Positions 8,950 to 16,195 of a stretch of DNA of 64,000 nt are shown here, piece after piece. The stretch's first letter is position 1. Each line of letters starts with the position of its first letter. A program made the position numbers and the translations under genes. The DNA lies in assembly GCF_000517065.1 (NCBI RefSeq), contig NZ_KI912105.1, positions 3,435,725 to 3,499,724 on the forward strand, given 5' to 3'. The notes beneath the pieces are model-generated. The model was not told the origin of the DNA, did not search any database, and worked only from the letters and a program-made list of their open reading frames with translations. This DNA comes from Alkaliflexus imshenetskii DSM 15055 (GTDB taxonomy: Bacteria > Bacteroidota > Bacteroidia > Bacteroidales > Marinilabiliaceae).

Positions 8950-10743
8950 CTATTTCTTAATCAACTTAACAGTTTCACTGTGGCCTGATTTGTTGGTTAT
9001 CTGTATCACGTACATGCCTTTGGGTAAATTATTACCCGGTACAAACAGGCTGCCCGATTCGGTCTCTTTTTGCCATACAATCTGGCCCTGGGTGTTAATG
9101 AGCACAAGTTTACACGCTTCGGCTAAAACAACATTAAAGCCATTGCCAAAAACAGTTGGATAAACAAGGTTTCTGACTTGCTGAATATCCGGTACCGATG
9201 TGCTGCCTCCAAATGCATAAACAATCTTCTCGCTAAATACATACGCTCCATCAGGGGCATCTCTGTATGATTTTGTTACCTGGAGCAGTTTATCGCCGTC
9301 ATAGATGTTTTCATAACTGGATTCATGATAGTATTGCCTAATACCATCGATATAGCCGGATTCTCTAAAAATTACCGGCTTGTTATACTGATCCCACTCG
9401 TTGTAAGTGATGTATTCACTATCCTCATCATCAGAAAAGTTTCGTGTCACAAGCTGGGTAGAGTTTGATGTTTTGGTCTCGATCGACTCATATTCAAGCA
9501 CCCAGTCGTATGTGCAGGGTTCTGCCATTTTCTCCCATACATAACTCATTCTTGTGGTTTGATTTGTGCCGGTAATATGGATGTCTTTTTCGCCATTGAA
9601 AAAAACATCGCAATCTTCGTCATACCCTGCTTCATATTCAAAGTATATAGAGGTAACTTTTACGTCGCCATTTATTGTTTCTGAGGTTCGTTTGTCTGTC
9701 TCAACCCAGTCGTTATTCAGCCAAATCCATGAGGTGTAGTTACCCAGTAAATCGGTTTCAATCTTCTCTTCATTTTCATAGTTGTCATCGTCGTTAATGT
9801 CGCCATCCGGATCAATAACCACTTGCTTGATGGCAAAAAGCAGAATTTCGCCCTCCTCTGTAAAAGTAACATTGCTCCAATCTTTCCATACCAACTGAAT
9901 GTATCTCCCCTCAAGCACAAAACCTGCTCCTTCATCAATATATACAAGAGCACTTTGTGGTTCATCACCAGCGCCATAAATAAACTCTATCCGTTCACAT
10001 TCAGGTTCATCATAACTGCAATATTTCATCTCAATCAACTTCCCGTTCTCATAGGTAAAAATGTCTTCGTATTCAAGTTCCCAATCATCGTTTGTCCATG
10101 AGTAACCTTTGTTAGTAAGCAGTTTACCATCGTTGTTGGTGGTAAGCACATTCTTATAACCGCTGGTTTTTATATAGGTTTCAGTGCCGGGGTTGTAAGC
10201 CCATTGCTCCCAAAGATTGGTCTTTGTGTTTCCATCTATTGTTTCAGTTTCTATGTATTTCCAGCCATGAGAAATCTTAAGCTCGCCATTGGATAGTTCC
10301 CAAACTTCATAATTAGAGTAGTCATCGAATGAAGTGATTACTTTCATGGTGGTCTCCCACGGGGATTGGTCATTGTTTCGTGTTTGGTGTAGTTGAGTCT
10401 TCAAACTTTCACTCTCGTTGTAATCGGTAACAATGCGATTAAAGCCGCCAACAAATAGCTTTTCAATTTCGCGCCCTTGAGTGTCATAAGTAGTTTCATA
10501 TTGCAACACCCAATCTGAAGCACTCCATTGGTAATATAACGATGATGTCGGATGTACTAAAGAATTACCGTTTTTGAGATGGGTTTGATGAAACGCCTCT
10601 CTCTTCAACTGAATACTTGCAGGAACTGGTCGTTCGCGTACTTTTAGCAATGCGCTATTTTTTTCGTGCGGGTTTTGTTGTGCCAAGGTGGCAGATGAGA
10701 GCATAAGGCAAATTGCCAGCAAGAAATGGTAAATTTGTTTCAT
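8950..10743 (-). CDS. Type IX secretion cargo protein of unknown function
   Basis: 597 residues. Signal peptide 1-21 (ending SATLA-QQ). The body is rich in Tyr, Trp, Asp and Glu, with recurring segments of the form W-x-x-x-Y-E-x-x-x-T (for example DWVLQYETTYDTQGRE, DDWELEYEDIFTYENGK, YDWVLEYESIET), reminiscent of the YD-like repeats of some secreted Bacteroidota proteins. The last ~75 residues are a type A sorting domain: YPTVFGNGFNV, then VLINTQGQIVW, LPKGMYVIQI and a basic end (VKLIKK). It should cross the outer membrane by T9SS and be surface-anchored or released. No catalytic motif recognised. Confidence 0.85.
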   Translation of the reverse strand: MKQIYHFLLAICLMLSSATLAQQNPHEKNSALLKVRERPVPASIQLKREAFHQTHLKNGNSLVHPTSSLYYQWSASDWVLQYETTYDTQGREIEKLFVGGFNRIVTDYNESESLKTQLHQTRNNDQSPWETTMKVITSFDDYSNYEVWELSNGELKISHGWKYIETETIDGNTKTNLWEQWAYNPGTETYIKTSGYKNVLTTNNDGKLLTNKGYSWTNDDWELEYEDIFTYENGKLIEMKYCSYDEPECERIEFIYGAGDEPQSALVYIDEGAGFVLEGRYIQLVWKDWSNVTFTEEGEILLFAIKQVVIDPDGDINDDDNYENEEKIETDLLGNYTSWIWLNNDWVETDKRTSETINGDVKVTSIYFEYEAGYDEDCDVFFNGEKDIHITGTNQTTRMSYVWEKMAEPCTYDWVLEYESIETKTSNSTQLVTRNFSDDEDSEYITYNEWDQYNKPVIFRESGYIDGIRQYYHESSYENIYDGDKLLQVTKSYRDAPDGAYVFSEKIVYAFGGSTSVPDIQQVRNLVYPTVFGNGFNVVLAEACKLVLINTQGQIVWQKETESGSLFVPGNNLPKGMYVIQITNKSGHSETVKLIKK

Positions 10744-11326
10744 AATTTATTGAAATTAAGGATTTATGATTGATAATTTACGATTTGGTTTGTATTGGAA
10801 ATTGATAGTTTTGCAAAGGGGGTAATGTTACCATACTTCAATTTAGTGCAAGAAGTAAGGGGTACGCAAGTCCTTTTATCAAATTGGGAGATGATTTCCT
10901 GTTTGGTTATTGATTGATTGCGTTGGTGAGTCTCCACGCGGGTTGATTGCAGTGGGTTTTATAAACTGAACATTCTTATCCTAATTAGGCAGAAATTGGC
11001 TTAGAGAGCCATTATGTAAAGCGATTCGTAATCAGTAAATTAAAAAAACCTGATGAAATTGTTATCATTTTTATTGCTTTTTACTTGCACAGTATGCTTG
11101 TAATACATATTTTTGTATTGGGTTAGGGTTAAGGTTAAAAGGGTCGCATCAAAACGATGATGTGACCCTTTTTCATTTTTATACTTTTCTCTGCTAATAC
11201 TTTCCTGTTTAATTGTTGTTTGTTATATATCTTTATAGATTTGTCTGGTAATTAATGCATTTTTGGTCTGCAAATTGTAGCTTATTATATATGTTCTAAA
11301 TACAATTTACCTTTTAGATTTTATCA
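10744..11326. other. 583-base gap with a vestigial signal-peptide ORF and a terminator
   Basis: Mostly AT-rich sequence. At 11053-11103 (+) there is a 16-codon reading frame, MKLLSFLLLFTCTVCL then stop, that looks like a bare signal peptide, so either a truncated exported gene or a leader peptide. A strong terminator follows 33 bases later. Nothing else gene-like was found. Confidence 0.4.
11137..11173 (+). terminator. Strong terminator without an intact upstream gene
   Basis: AAAAGGGTCGCATCA and TGATGTGACCCTTTT pair with one mismatch around a 5-base loop, followed by T's. The only plus-strand frame before it is the 16-codon signal-like ORF at 11053, so this may be the tail of a deleted gene or the end of a short RNA. 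Confidence 0.75.
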
Positions 11327-11704
11327 GTGATTAAATGTGCTTTCCATATTGCCCACATCAGTTTTGTTCTGTTTTACCTGCTTTTGTCGGTATTACATGG
11401 TGGTATGCGGAAGCCTTCCTGTTCCGTTGATAATGTTTCGGCAGCAGGTACGGAGCAGGTTTATCTTTTTTCTGATGGTTTTGATGGGTGTCTGAATGCC
11501 CTTCAGCCACAGAATTTTACAGTCGAGGTTATTGATAACAACCAGGTAACCATACGGCTTCCTTTTTTTAGTTCTCAAACTGCTGCAACAGTTGCCGATT
11601 TTCTCATTTCCTCAGGGCAGGCCGGCTATCTGTATCAATCCACCATTTTTGTAATTCAGCCGCAAATATTTGATTTGCTCTTTCCATTCCATTATTATTC
11701 CTGA
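11327..11704 (+). CDS. Doubtful small hypothetical protein
   Basis: 125 codons from a GTG. The N-terminal ~28 residues are hydrophobic (ISFVLFYLLLSVLHGG), and the rest is a plausible mixed sequence with two Cys (C32, C55) and a segment TVEVIDNNQVTIRLPFF. I recognise no family. The amino-acid composition is reasonable for an exported or membrane-anchored protein, but the weak start and the lack of other support keep confidence low. It could be spurious. Confidence 0.35.
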   Translation: MIKCAFHIAHISFVLFYLLLSVLHGGMRKPSCSVDNVSAAGTEQVYLFSDGFDGCLNALQPQNFTVEVIDNNQVTIRLPFFSSQTAATVADFLISSGQAGYLYQSTIFVIQPQIFDLLFPFHYYS

Positions 11705-11805
11705 TAATCTTTCCATGAGGCATTGAGTACCTCTTTTATCCAGTTTGTATTTTTTTTATTTGGCGAAGGTCATTTGCTTCGCATTCATTTATTAATTGTT
11801 TTACC

Positions 11806-12318
11806 ATGGATACAGGAATGATTATCATGGGGGTAATTCTTACATTGCTCTTCATAACACCATTTATATTTTTCAGAGATAGAGATAAAAAAGCCCGTGA
11901 AAAAAAATTGCTAACTTCGTTAAACGAGTTGGCAGCCCAAAACAATGCCACATTGTCAGTGTGCGACGTGTGGAACGATTCAGCCATTGGCATTGATAAG
12001 GAGACCAGTACTCTTGCGTTTGTAATTCAATCTGAAAAACGCACTGTCAACAAAGTTGTGCAACTGGTTGATATGCAATCATGCCGGTTGGTGTCAAAAA
12101 GTCATTTGCGAGCGTTCAAACATGAAGATATAAGGGTTACCGACTCGGTTTCAATCGTGTTCGAACATGTGAATCGCAGCAAACCAGATGAGGTGCTGGA
12201 GTTTTACAACGATGATTTTGATAGCTTAACCTTGGGTGAAGAACTCAAGGTTGCCGAGAAATGGACTGAAATCATTAAGACTCAATTGGCTGGACTACAT
12301 CACCAAAAACGGGCCTGA
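11806..12318 (+). CDS. Membrane-anchored hypothetical protein
   Basis: 170 residues. One N-terminal transmembrane helix (residues ~4-22, MIIMGVILTLLFITPFIFF) followed by a very basic stretch (RDRDKKAREKK), so the remaining ~135 residues should face the cytoplasm. The soluble part alternates short strands and helices and contains no motif I recognise. Its own terminator at 12346 separates it from the antiporter gene. Real by composition and by the terminator; function unknown. Confidence 0.65.
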   Translation: MDTGMIIMGVILTLLFITPFIFFRDRDKKAREKKLLTSLNELAAQNNATLSVCDVWNDSAIGIDKETSTLAFVIQSEKRTVNKVVQLVDMQSCRLVSKSHLRAFKHEDIRVTDSVSIVFEHVNRSKPDEVLEFYNDDFDSLTLGEELKVAEKWTEIIKTQLAGLHHQKRA

Positions 12319-12345
12319 TTTGTTTGATGTCTCTTGTTTTAAGAT

Positions 12346-12380
12346 GGTTTCTGTGGGCTTCTGTCTCACAGAAACCTTTT
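12346..12380 (+). terminator. Terminator between the membrane protein and the antiporter
   Basis: GGTTTCTGTG and CACAGAAACC form a perfect 10-bp stem with an 11-base loop and TTTT tail. It lies inside the extra N-terminal codons of the long antiporter frame, which argues for the internal ATG at 12405 as the true start. Confidence 0.75.
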
Positions 12381-12404
12381 CATAAAGAATTAAATTCTAT
12401 CTAT

Positions 12405-13361
12405 ATGTTTTTGTCCTTAGTATGGCTTATTGCAGGTTTTTATCTGCTGATTAAGGGTGGCGACTGGCTTATTTCTGGTTCATCGGCATTGGCTCGCAGG
12501 CATGGAATTTCTGAGCTGGCCATTGGACTCACCGTGGTGGCATTTGGAACATCTGCCCCCGAAATGGTGGTGACCATTCTGGCTGCCATTGATGGTCATC
12601 CTGAAATAGCGTTGGGTAACGTAATTGGCAGTAACAATTTTAACCTTTTCGTGATTTTAGGAATAAGCGGCATTATCACGCCACTGGCAGTAAACTCGGG
12701 CATCATACGCAAAGAGATTCCGATGTCTCTTTTGGCAGCGCTTTTATTGCTGCTGTTGGCAAATAATTTTGGCATTTCAGGTAGAATCCCCATGATTGAC
12801 AGGTTCGACGCGCTATTTTTGTTAGCTTGTTTTGGTGGCTTCTTGCTCTATGTGAAGAAGAGTATGAAGCAGAATCGCGATAGCACATCATCGGAGGAGG
12901 TGATGATGGGGCAGGGCAAAGCCATTCTCTTTGTGTTGCTGGGGTTGGCTGGACTTATTGGTGGCGGCAAACTGGTGGTTTCAGCTTCGGTAGATTTGGC
13001 CCGGATGTTTCATGTAAGCGAGAAGGTGATAGGTTTAACCATTGTGGCTGCCGGCACCTCGTTGCCTGAGTTGGTCACTTCACTGGTGGCCATACGCCGC
13101 AAAAGCACCGATATTGCCATCGGCAACGTGATAGGTTCAAACATCTTCAACATCTTTTTTATACTGGGTACTGGTGCCGTGATAACGCCAATAATCTTTA
13201 ATACGGTTTTCAATGTTGACCTGATGTTGCTTGTGGCAGGTACGTTGTTACTGCTTCTGGCTATGTTTACGGGTAAAAAGCATCGACTCGACCGATGGGA
13301 GGCTTTTATCCTACTTGGCGTTTACCTGGTATATATGGTTTATGTGGCATTAAGGAATTAG
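12405..13361 (+). CDS. Calcium/sodium antiporter of the CaCA family
   Basis: 318 residues from the ATG at 12405. The longer frame from 12324 would translate a terminator hairpin and delay the first helix, so I reject it. There are about 10 transmembrane helices with two inverted alpha-repeats: GTSAPEM ... GNVIGSNNFNLF in the first half and GTSLPELVTSL ... GNVIGSNIFNIF in the second. These carry the acidic and Asn residues that bind cations in NCX/YrbG-type exchangers. Expected role: Ca2+ extrusion driven by Na+ or H+ across the inner membrane. The 3' end overlaps the convergent OhrR-type gene by 4 bp. Confidence 0.92.
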   Translation: MFLSLVWLIAGFYLLIKGGDWLISGSSALARRHGISELAIGLTVVAFGTSAPEMVVTILAAIDGHPEIALGNVIGSNNFNLFVILGISGIITPLAVNSGIIRKEIPMSLLAALLLLLLANNFGISGRIPMIDRFDALFLLACFGGFLLYVKKSMKQNRDSTSSEEVMMGQGKAILFVLLGLAGLIGGGKLVVSASVDLARMFHVSEKVIGLTIVAAGTSLPELVTSLVAIRRKSTDIAIGNVIGSNIFNIFFILGTGAVITPIIFNTVFNVDLMLLVAGTLLLLLAMFTGKKHRLDRWEAFILLGVYLVYMVYVALRN

Positions 13362-13828
13362 TAATCAGTCTTTAATGTTTCGTTGTTATCAGTTTTAAGG
13401 TAATGAATCAGTTTGTCCAATTTCTGTTTCAATTCTATTAACTCTTGCAGTGGCAATGCTTCCTGCTTTAAACCATCAATCAGTTGTTGCGGTATGCGTG
13501 ATGCCTTATGGCGCAACTCATGTCCTTTATCAGTCAGGGAGACAATTACTTTACGTTCATCGTCTGGCGAACGGTGACGTGTCAAAATGCCCATTGTTTC
13601 AAGGCGTTTCAGCAATGGAGTAATGGTATTAGTGTTGAGAATGAGTCTGTTTGTTATTTCGCTTACAGCTATTTTGTCATTTTCCCACAAAACCATCAGC
13701 ACAAGGTATTGTGGATAGGTGATGCCGAGTTCATCCAGATGTGGTTGATACTGCCTGATGATTAATCTGGAAGCAGCATAAACAGGGAAACAAAGCTGGT
13801 TGTCCAGTTTTAACTGTTCGTAAGTCAT
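13358..13828 (-). CDS. OhrR-type MarR family peroxide-sensing repressor
   Basis: 156 residues from the ATG at 13826-13828; the longer frame adds 14 residues that family members lack. The N-terminus KLDNQLCFPVYAASR places C13, Y17 and Y27 at the same spacing as the reactive Cys and the two Tyr that stabilise it in Bacillus OhrR (C15, Y19, Y29). The winged helix follows (YPQYLVLMVLWE, VSEITNRL, TITPLLKRLETMGIL, RSPDDERKV). Such proteins release DNA when organic hydroperoxides oxidise the Cys. No ohr gene is nearby; the closest candidate target is the glutathione peroxidase 470 bp upstream on the same strand. Confidence 0.87.
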   Translation of the reverse strand: MTYEQLKLDNQLCFPVYAASRLIIRQYQPHLDELGITYPQYLVLMVLWENDKIAVSEITNRLILNTNTITPLLKRLETMGILTRHRSPDDERKVIVSLTDKGHELRHKASRIPQQLIDGLKQEALPLQELIELKQKLDKLIHYLKTDNNETLKTDY

Positions 13829-13831
13829 GTG

Positions 13832-13857
13832 ATGTAATTTTGAAAGTAAAGTTACAT
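13832..13857. promoter_or_regulatory. Candidate autoregulatory operator of the OhrR-type gene
   Basis: ATGTAA and TTACAT form a 6-bp inverted repeat with 14 bases between, lying 4-29 bases upstream of the chosen start codon. The position fits autorepression, but the half-sites only loosely resemble known OhrR operators. Confidence 0.3.
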
Positions 13858-14049
13858 TTTTTAGAGTCAAACTGTTTTTAACGCATTGTTTTTGATGGAT
13901 TGTTCACGCATTACTGCGCACTACCACTAAACTTTTTTTGCATTAAAATTCATTGGTGTCCGGTTAAAACTTAATACTAAACAATGAAGTCTTTATTCAT
14001 GAAGCTTCAAAGAGTTTTAAGCTTTAATGGGGTTTTCTTTCCGCCTCAA

Positions 14050-14235
14050 GGAATTTCCGTTAAGAAAATCAATTTTATTGTCGTCAGAAATTCGGACTGT
14101 TTGAGCGTAGCGAGTTTCCGAATTTCAGACAATAGGATTGATTTTTAGGAAATTACTTTCAGCGGCGGCATTTTTTGTTTACTTTTTTTTGCTGTAGAAA
14201 AAAAGTAAAAGCCCGTGCGGCTAGAGCACTTAAAA
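14050..14235. repeat. Long imperfect inverted repeat, probably a dispersed non-coding element
   Basis: An arm at 14065-14096 (AAAATCAATTTTATTGTC...) is complementary to 14115-14147 around a loop containing GAGCGTAGCGAG; the flanking GGAATTTCC/GGAAATT segments extend the similarity. It is followed by AT-rich TTTACTTTTTTTT and AAAAAAAGTAAAAGCCC, which can also pair. Sequences of this type recur between genes in Bacteroidota and are sometimes mis-called as small proteins. It occupies most of the 433-base gap between the OhrR and GPx genes. Confidence 0.5.
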
Positions 14236-14301
14236 GAAGGTTTGTTTTTTTACCGGACAATAATGATTAAAATTTCAACAACCGCTTGTTGCCACAACTG
14301 C

Positions 14302-14793
14302 TTACTTCAATATTTTCTGCAGATATTTATCTATTTTTTCCGGCTTACTGATGGGAGCAAAACGTTTTAAAGGCTTACCATCGGCATCAATCAAAAACTT
14401 GGTGAAGTTCCATTTTATGCTTCCACCAAAAAGTCCGGGCAGCTCCTTTTTTAAATATTTAAATAGAGGATGAGCCGCTTCGCCGTTCACATCCACTTTT
14501 GCGAACATAGGGAAACTGACGCCATAGTTTATGAGACAGTTCTCAGTTAACGAACTGTCGTTGCCCGGTTCCTGATTTGCAAACTGGTTACACGGGAACC
14601 CCAATATCACGAATCCTTTCTCTTTGTATTTCTGATAGAGTGCCTCAAGTCCTTCATACTGAGGTGTGAGACCGCATTTGCTTGCAGTATTTACAACCAG
14701 AATGGTTTTGCCCTCGAAATCCTTCATGGTAAGTTCTTTACCTTGCAGTGTCAGTACATTAAAGCTGTAGATGTTTGTTTCGCTGTTTTTCAT
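14302..14793 (-). CDS. Glutathione peroxidase-family (thiol) peroxidase
   Basis: 163 residues, no export signal. The peroxidase tetrad is visible: C40 in NTASKCGLTPQY, Q74 in FANQEPG, and W128-N129 in IKWNFTKF. A second Cys, C86 in ENCLINYGVSFPMF, is at the position of the resolving Cys of thioredoxin-dependent members, so it probably uses thioredoxin rather than glutathione. The role is reduction of organic and hydrogen peroxides in the cytoplasm. It has a clear -33/-7 promoter with a palindrome at the likely transcription start, and an OhrR-type regulator gene lies downstream. Confidence 0.92.
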   Translation of the reverse strand: MKNSETNIYSFNVLTLQGKELTMKDFEGKTILVVNTASKCGLTPQYEGLEALYQKYKEKGFVILGFPCNQFANQEPGNDSSLTENCLINYGVSFPMFAKVDVNGEAAHPLFKYLKKELPGLFGGSIKWNFTKFLIDADGKPLKRFAPISKPEKIDKYLQKILK

Positions 14794-14918
14794 CTTTTCT
14801 TGTGTTTTTTGGTTGATATATGTTCTTTATGAGTAATCAGGTTTTCAGTTTTGTTTCTTGAATTTCATAATGCTCCAATTGTCTAATCACATTAATTTTA
14901 TAAATCGCAAAAGATTAA

Positions 14919-14930
14919 ATCGCTTGCGAT
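14919..14930. promoter_or_regulatory. 12-bp palindrome at the GPx transcription start
   Basis: ATCGC-TT-GCGAT directly abuts the -7 element on its downstream side, where a bound repressor would block initiation. A related half-site (ATCGCAA) lies about 15 bases further along the transcript. Possible target of the OhrR-type regulator or another redox repressor. Confidence 0.4.
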
Positions 14931-14931
14931 A

Positions 14932-14961
14932 CAAATATAGATATTCTCTCTGTTTCTCCAA
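14932..14961 (-). promoter_or_regulatory. Bacteroidota-type promoter of the GPx gene
   Basis: Reading the minus strand: TTG (14961-14959), 19 bases, then TATATTTG (14939-14932), matching the TTG/TAnnTTTG consensus of the phylum's primary sigma factor. It implies a 5' leader of roughly 130 bases, which together with the terminator at 15043 accounts for the gap 14794-15107. Confidence 0.6.
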
Positions 14962-15042
14962 CTCTTTTTTCCTGTTTTTTTATATGGTTTATTTTGTGTT
15001 TGTGGTAAGATGTTGTGGGATAATGGTCTATGAAATAGTAAT

Positions 15043-15081
15043 GGCTGTTTCATCCGCCCGAAAGGGCATGATGAAACAGCC
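15043..15081 (-). terminator. Terminator after the YbaK-family gene
   Basis: GGCTGTTTCATC and GATGAAACAGCC form a perfect 12-bp stem around a CCGCCCGAAAGGGCAT loop that itself pairs; it lies 27 bases past the YbaK stop codon. Confidence 0.75.
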
Positions 15082-15107
15082 TTGAGAATTTTAGTTGATT
15101 GATTAAA

Positions 15108-15593
15108 CTATGCCATCCATTTTTTACGCTGCGCGTATGAGTATTTAAAAATCTGTGGGTGAACAAGACGCTCGTAGTCTCTGAACGACATTTGTGTTAA
15201 TTCCGAATGGTTTCCGGCATTAAATGCTATGTTTTCCTGGTCGGTCAAGCTTTCGGCTACATAAACCGGTATGTTCCAAAGGTTTCCAAACGGAGGCATG
15301 GCACCTACTTCGCAGTTTGGAAAGATATCTTTAAACTCGTTTTCTCTGGCCAAATGCACATCTGTTGCGCCAAGTGCCTCTTTAAGTGCCGAAAAGTTGA
15401 TTCTGGTTGAGGCGGGCAAAACGGCCATGGACATCTTCCCATCAACAACAACCATAACGGTTTTTGCGATTTTTTTACCCGAGATATGCGTGAGTGCAGC
15501 AATGGATTGCATGGTGTAGGCTTTGGAGTGGGTAATATTGGTGTACCGCACGCCATTTTTTTCCAGATACTCTTTAAGTGCTTGCAGTGGCAT
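15108..15593 (-). CDS. YbaK/EbsC-type aminoacyl-tRNA deacylase
   Basis: 161 residues, the full length of the fold. Motifs: KIAKTVMVVVDGKMSMAVLPAS (~40-61) with the conserved Lys of the editing site, and GAMPPFGNLWNIPVYV (~98-113) with the GxxPPFG loop. Members hydrolyse mis-charged tRNA (typically Ala- or Cys-tRNA-Pro) in trans. The C-terminus extends ~20 residues past the core (HPQIFKYSYAQRKKW). Monocistronic, with its own terminator. The exact tRNA specificity cannot be read from the sequence. Confidence 0.85.
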   Translation of the reverse strand: MPLQALKEYLEKNGVRYTNITHSKAYTMQSIAALTHISGKKIAKTVMVVVDGKMSMAVLPASTRINFSALKEALGATDVHLARENEFKDIFPNCEVGAMPPFGNLWNIPVYVAESLTDQENIAFNAGNHSELTQMSFRDYERLVHPQIFKYSYAQRKKWMA

Positions 15594-15610
15594 TGTGTCA
15601 ACTTTTAAGG

Positions 15611-15751
15611 ATTACAATTCGAGGTACGGATACCGGAAATGCCGGTCAGAATGGTCAAACAGTTAGCGTAACTGTTTGCTCAGAGGATGGTATCGTTTTA
15701 TCCCATTTTTCAATACAGATTGCAGAAGTTGCAAACAGTCCAGAAACTTGA
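15611..15751 (+). pseudogene. Remnant of a surface/adhesin-type Ig-like domain
   Basis: A 46-codon open stretch without a start codon translates as ITIRGTDTGNAGQNGQTVSV...SIQIAEVANSPET and then stops. The Thr/Val/Gly-rich alternating pattern is typical of a beta-strand repeat of a large secreted protein. It begins right at the YbaK start region and has no upstream coding continuation, so it looks like the tail of a deleted gene. The following 15752-16195 contains nothing gene-like that I can support. Confidence 0.3.
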
Positions 15752-16195
15752 TAAGGGAACATGTATTCGACGGTTTTACAACAAATGGCATCTGTTTTGT
15801 CTCTCAACGGATGCATTTCACTGCAACTGTCAGATGATCCAATTCTTGATTTAAACCACGGCTGGGTTTAAATTCTGTCTGCTTTTACAGCTTAAATATA
15901 CTAAATACTGTATGCTATGGTCAAGTTTGTCGGCCATATATTGGCGCAGGAAGCGTGGAGATATCAATATTAATAAGCCGAATCTTCTTGTCTGCATCAA
16001 TCTATTTCTATAATTTCGTTATTGCAATTCTAATTCGCTTTGCTGAAGAATGTTGCTGGCTTACAGTATGTTCGTTCTTAAGGTTAAGGCCTTACTGCGG
16101 GTTGCATAGATAAGGGCTATTCTATTCTCTTATTTCCAAATATAAAGGATAGTGGTTTCCGTTTAGGGTTAATTTACTCGTTCTGATATTTTTTG

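Noticed and set aside
12324-12404. N-terminal extension of the Ca/Na antiporter
   Set aside because: It would translate a 10-bp terminator stem and delay the first transmembrane helix; the ATG at 12405 gives the normal family start.
14858-15085. 75-codon plus-strand frame
   Set aside because: It covers the GPx promoter, its palindrome and part of a terminator; the composition is Phe/Tyr-rich noise.
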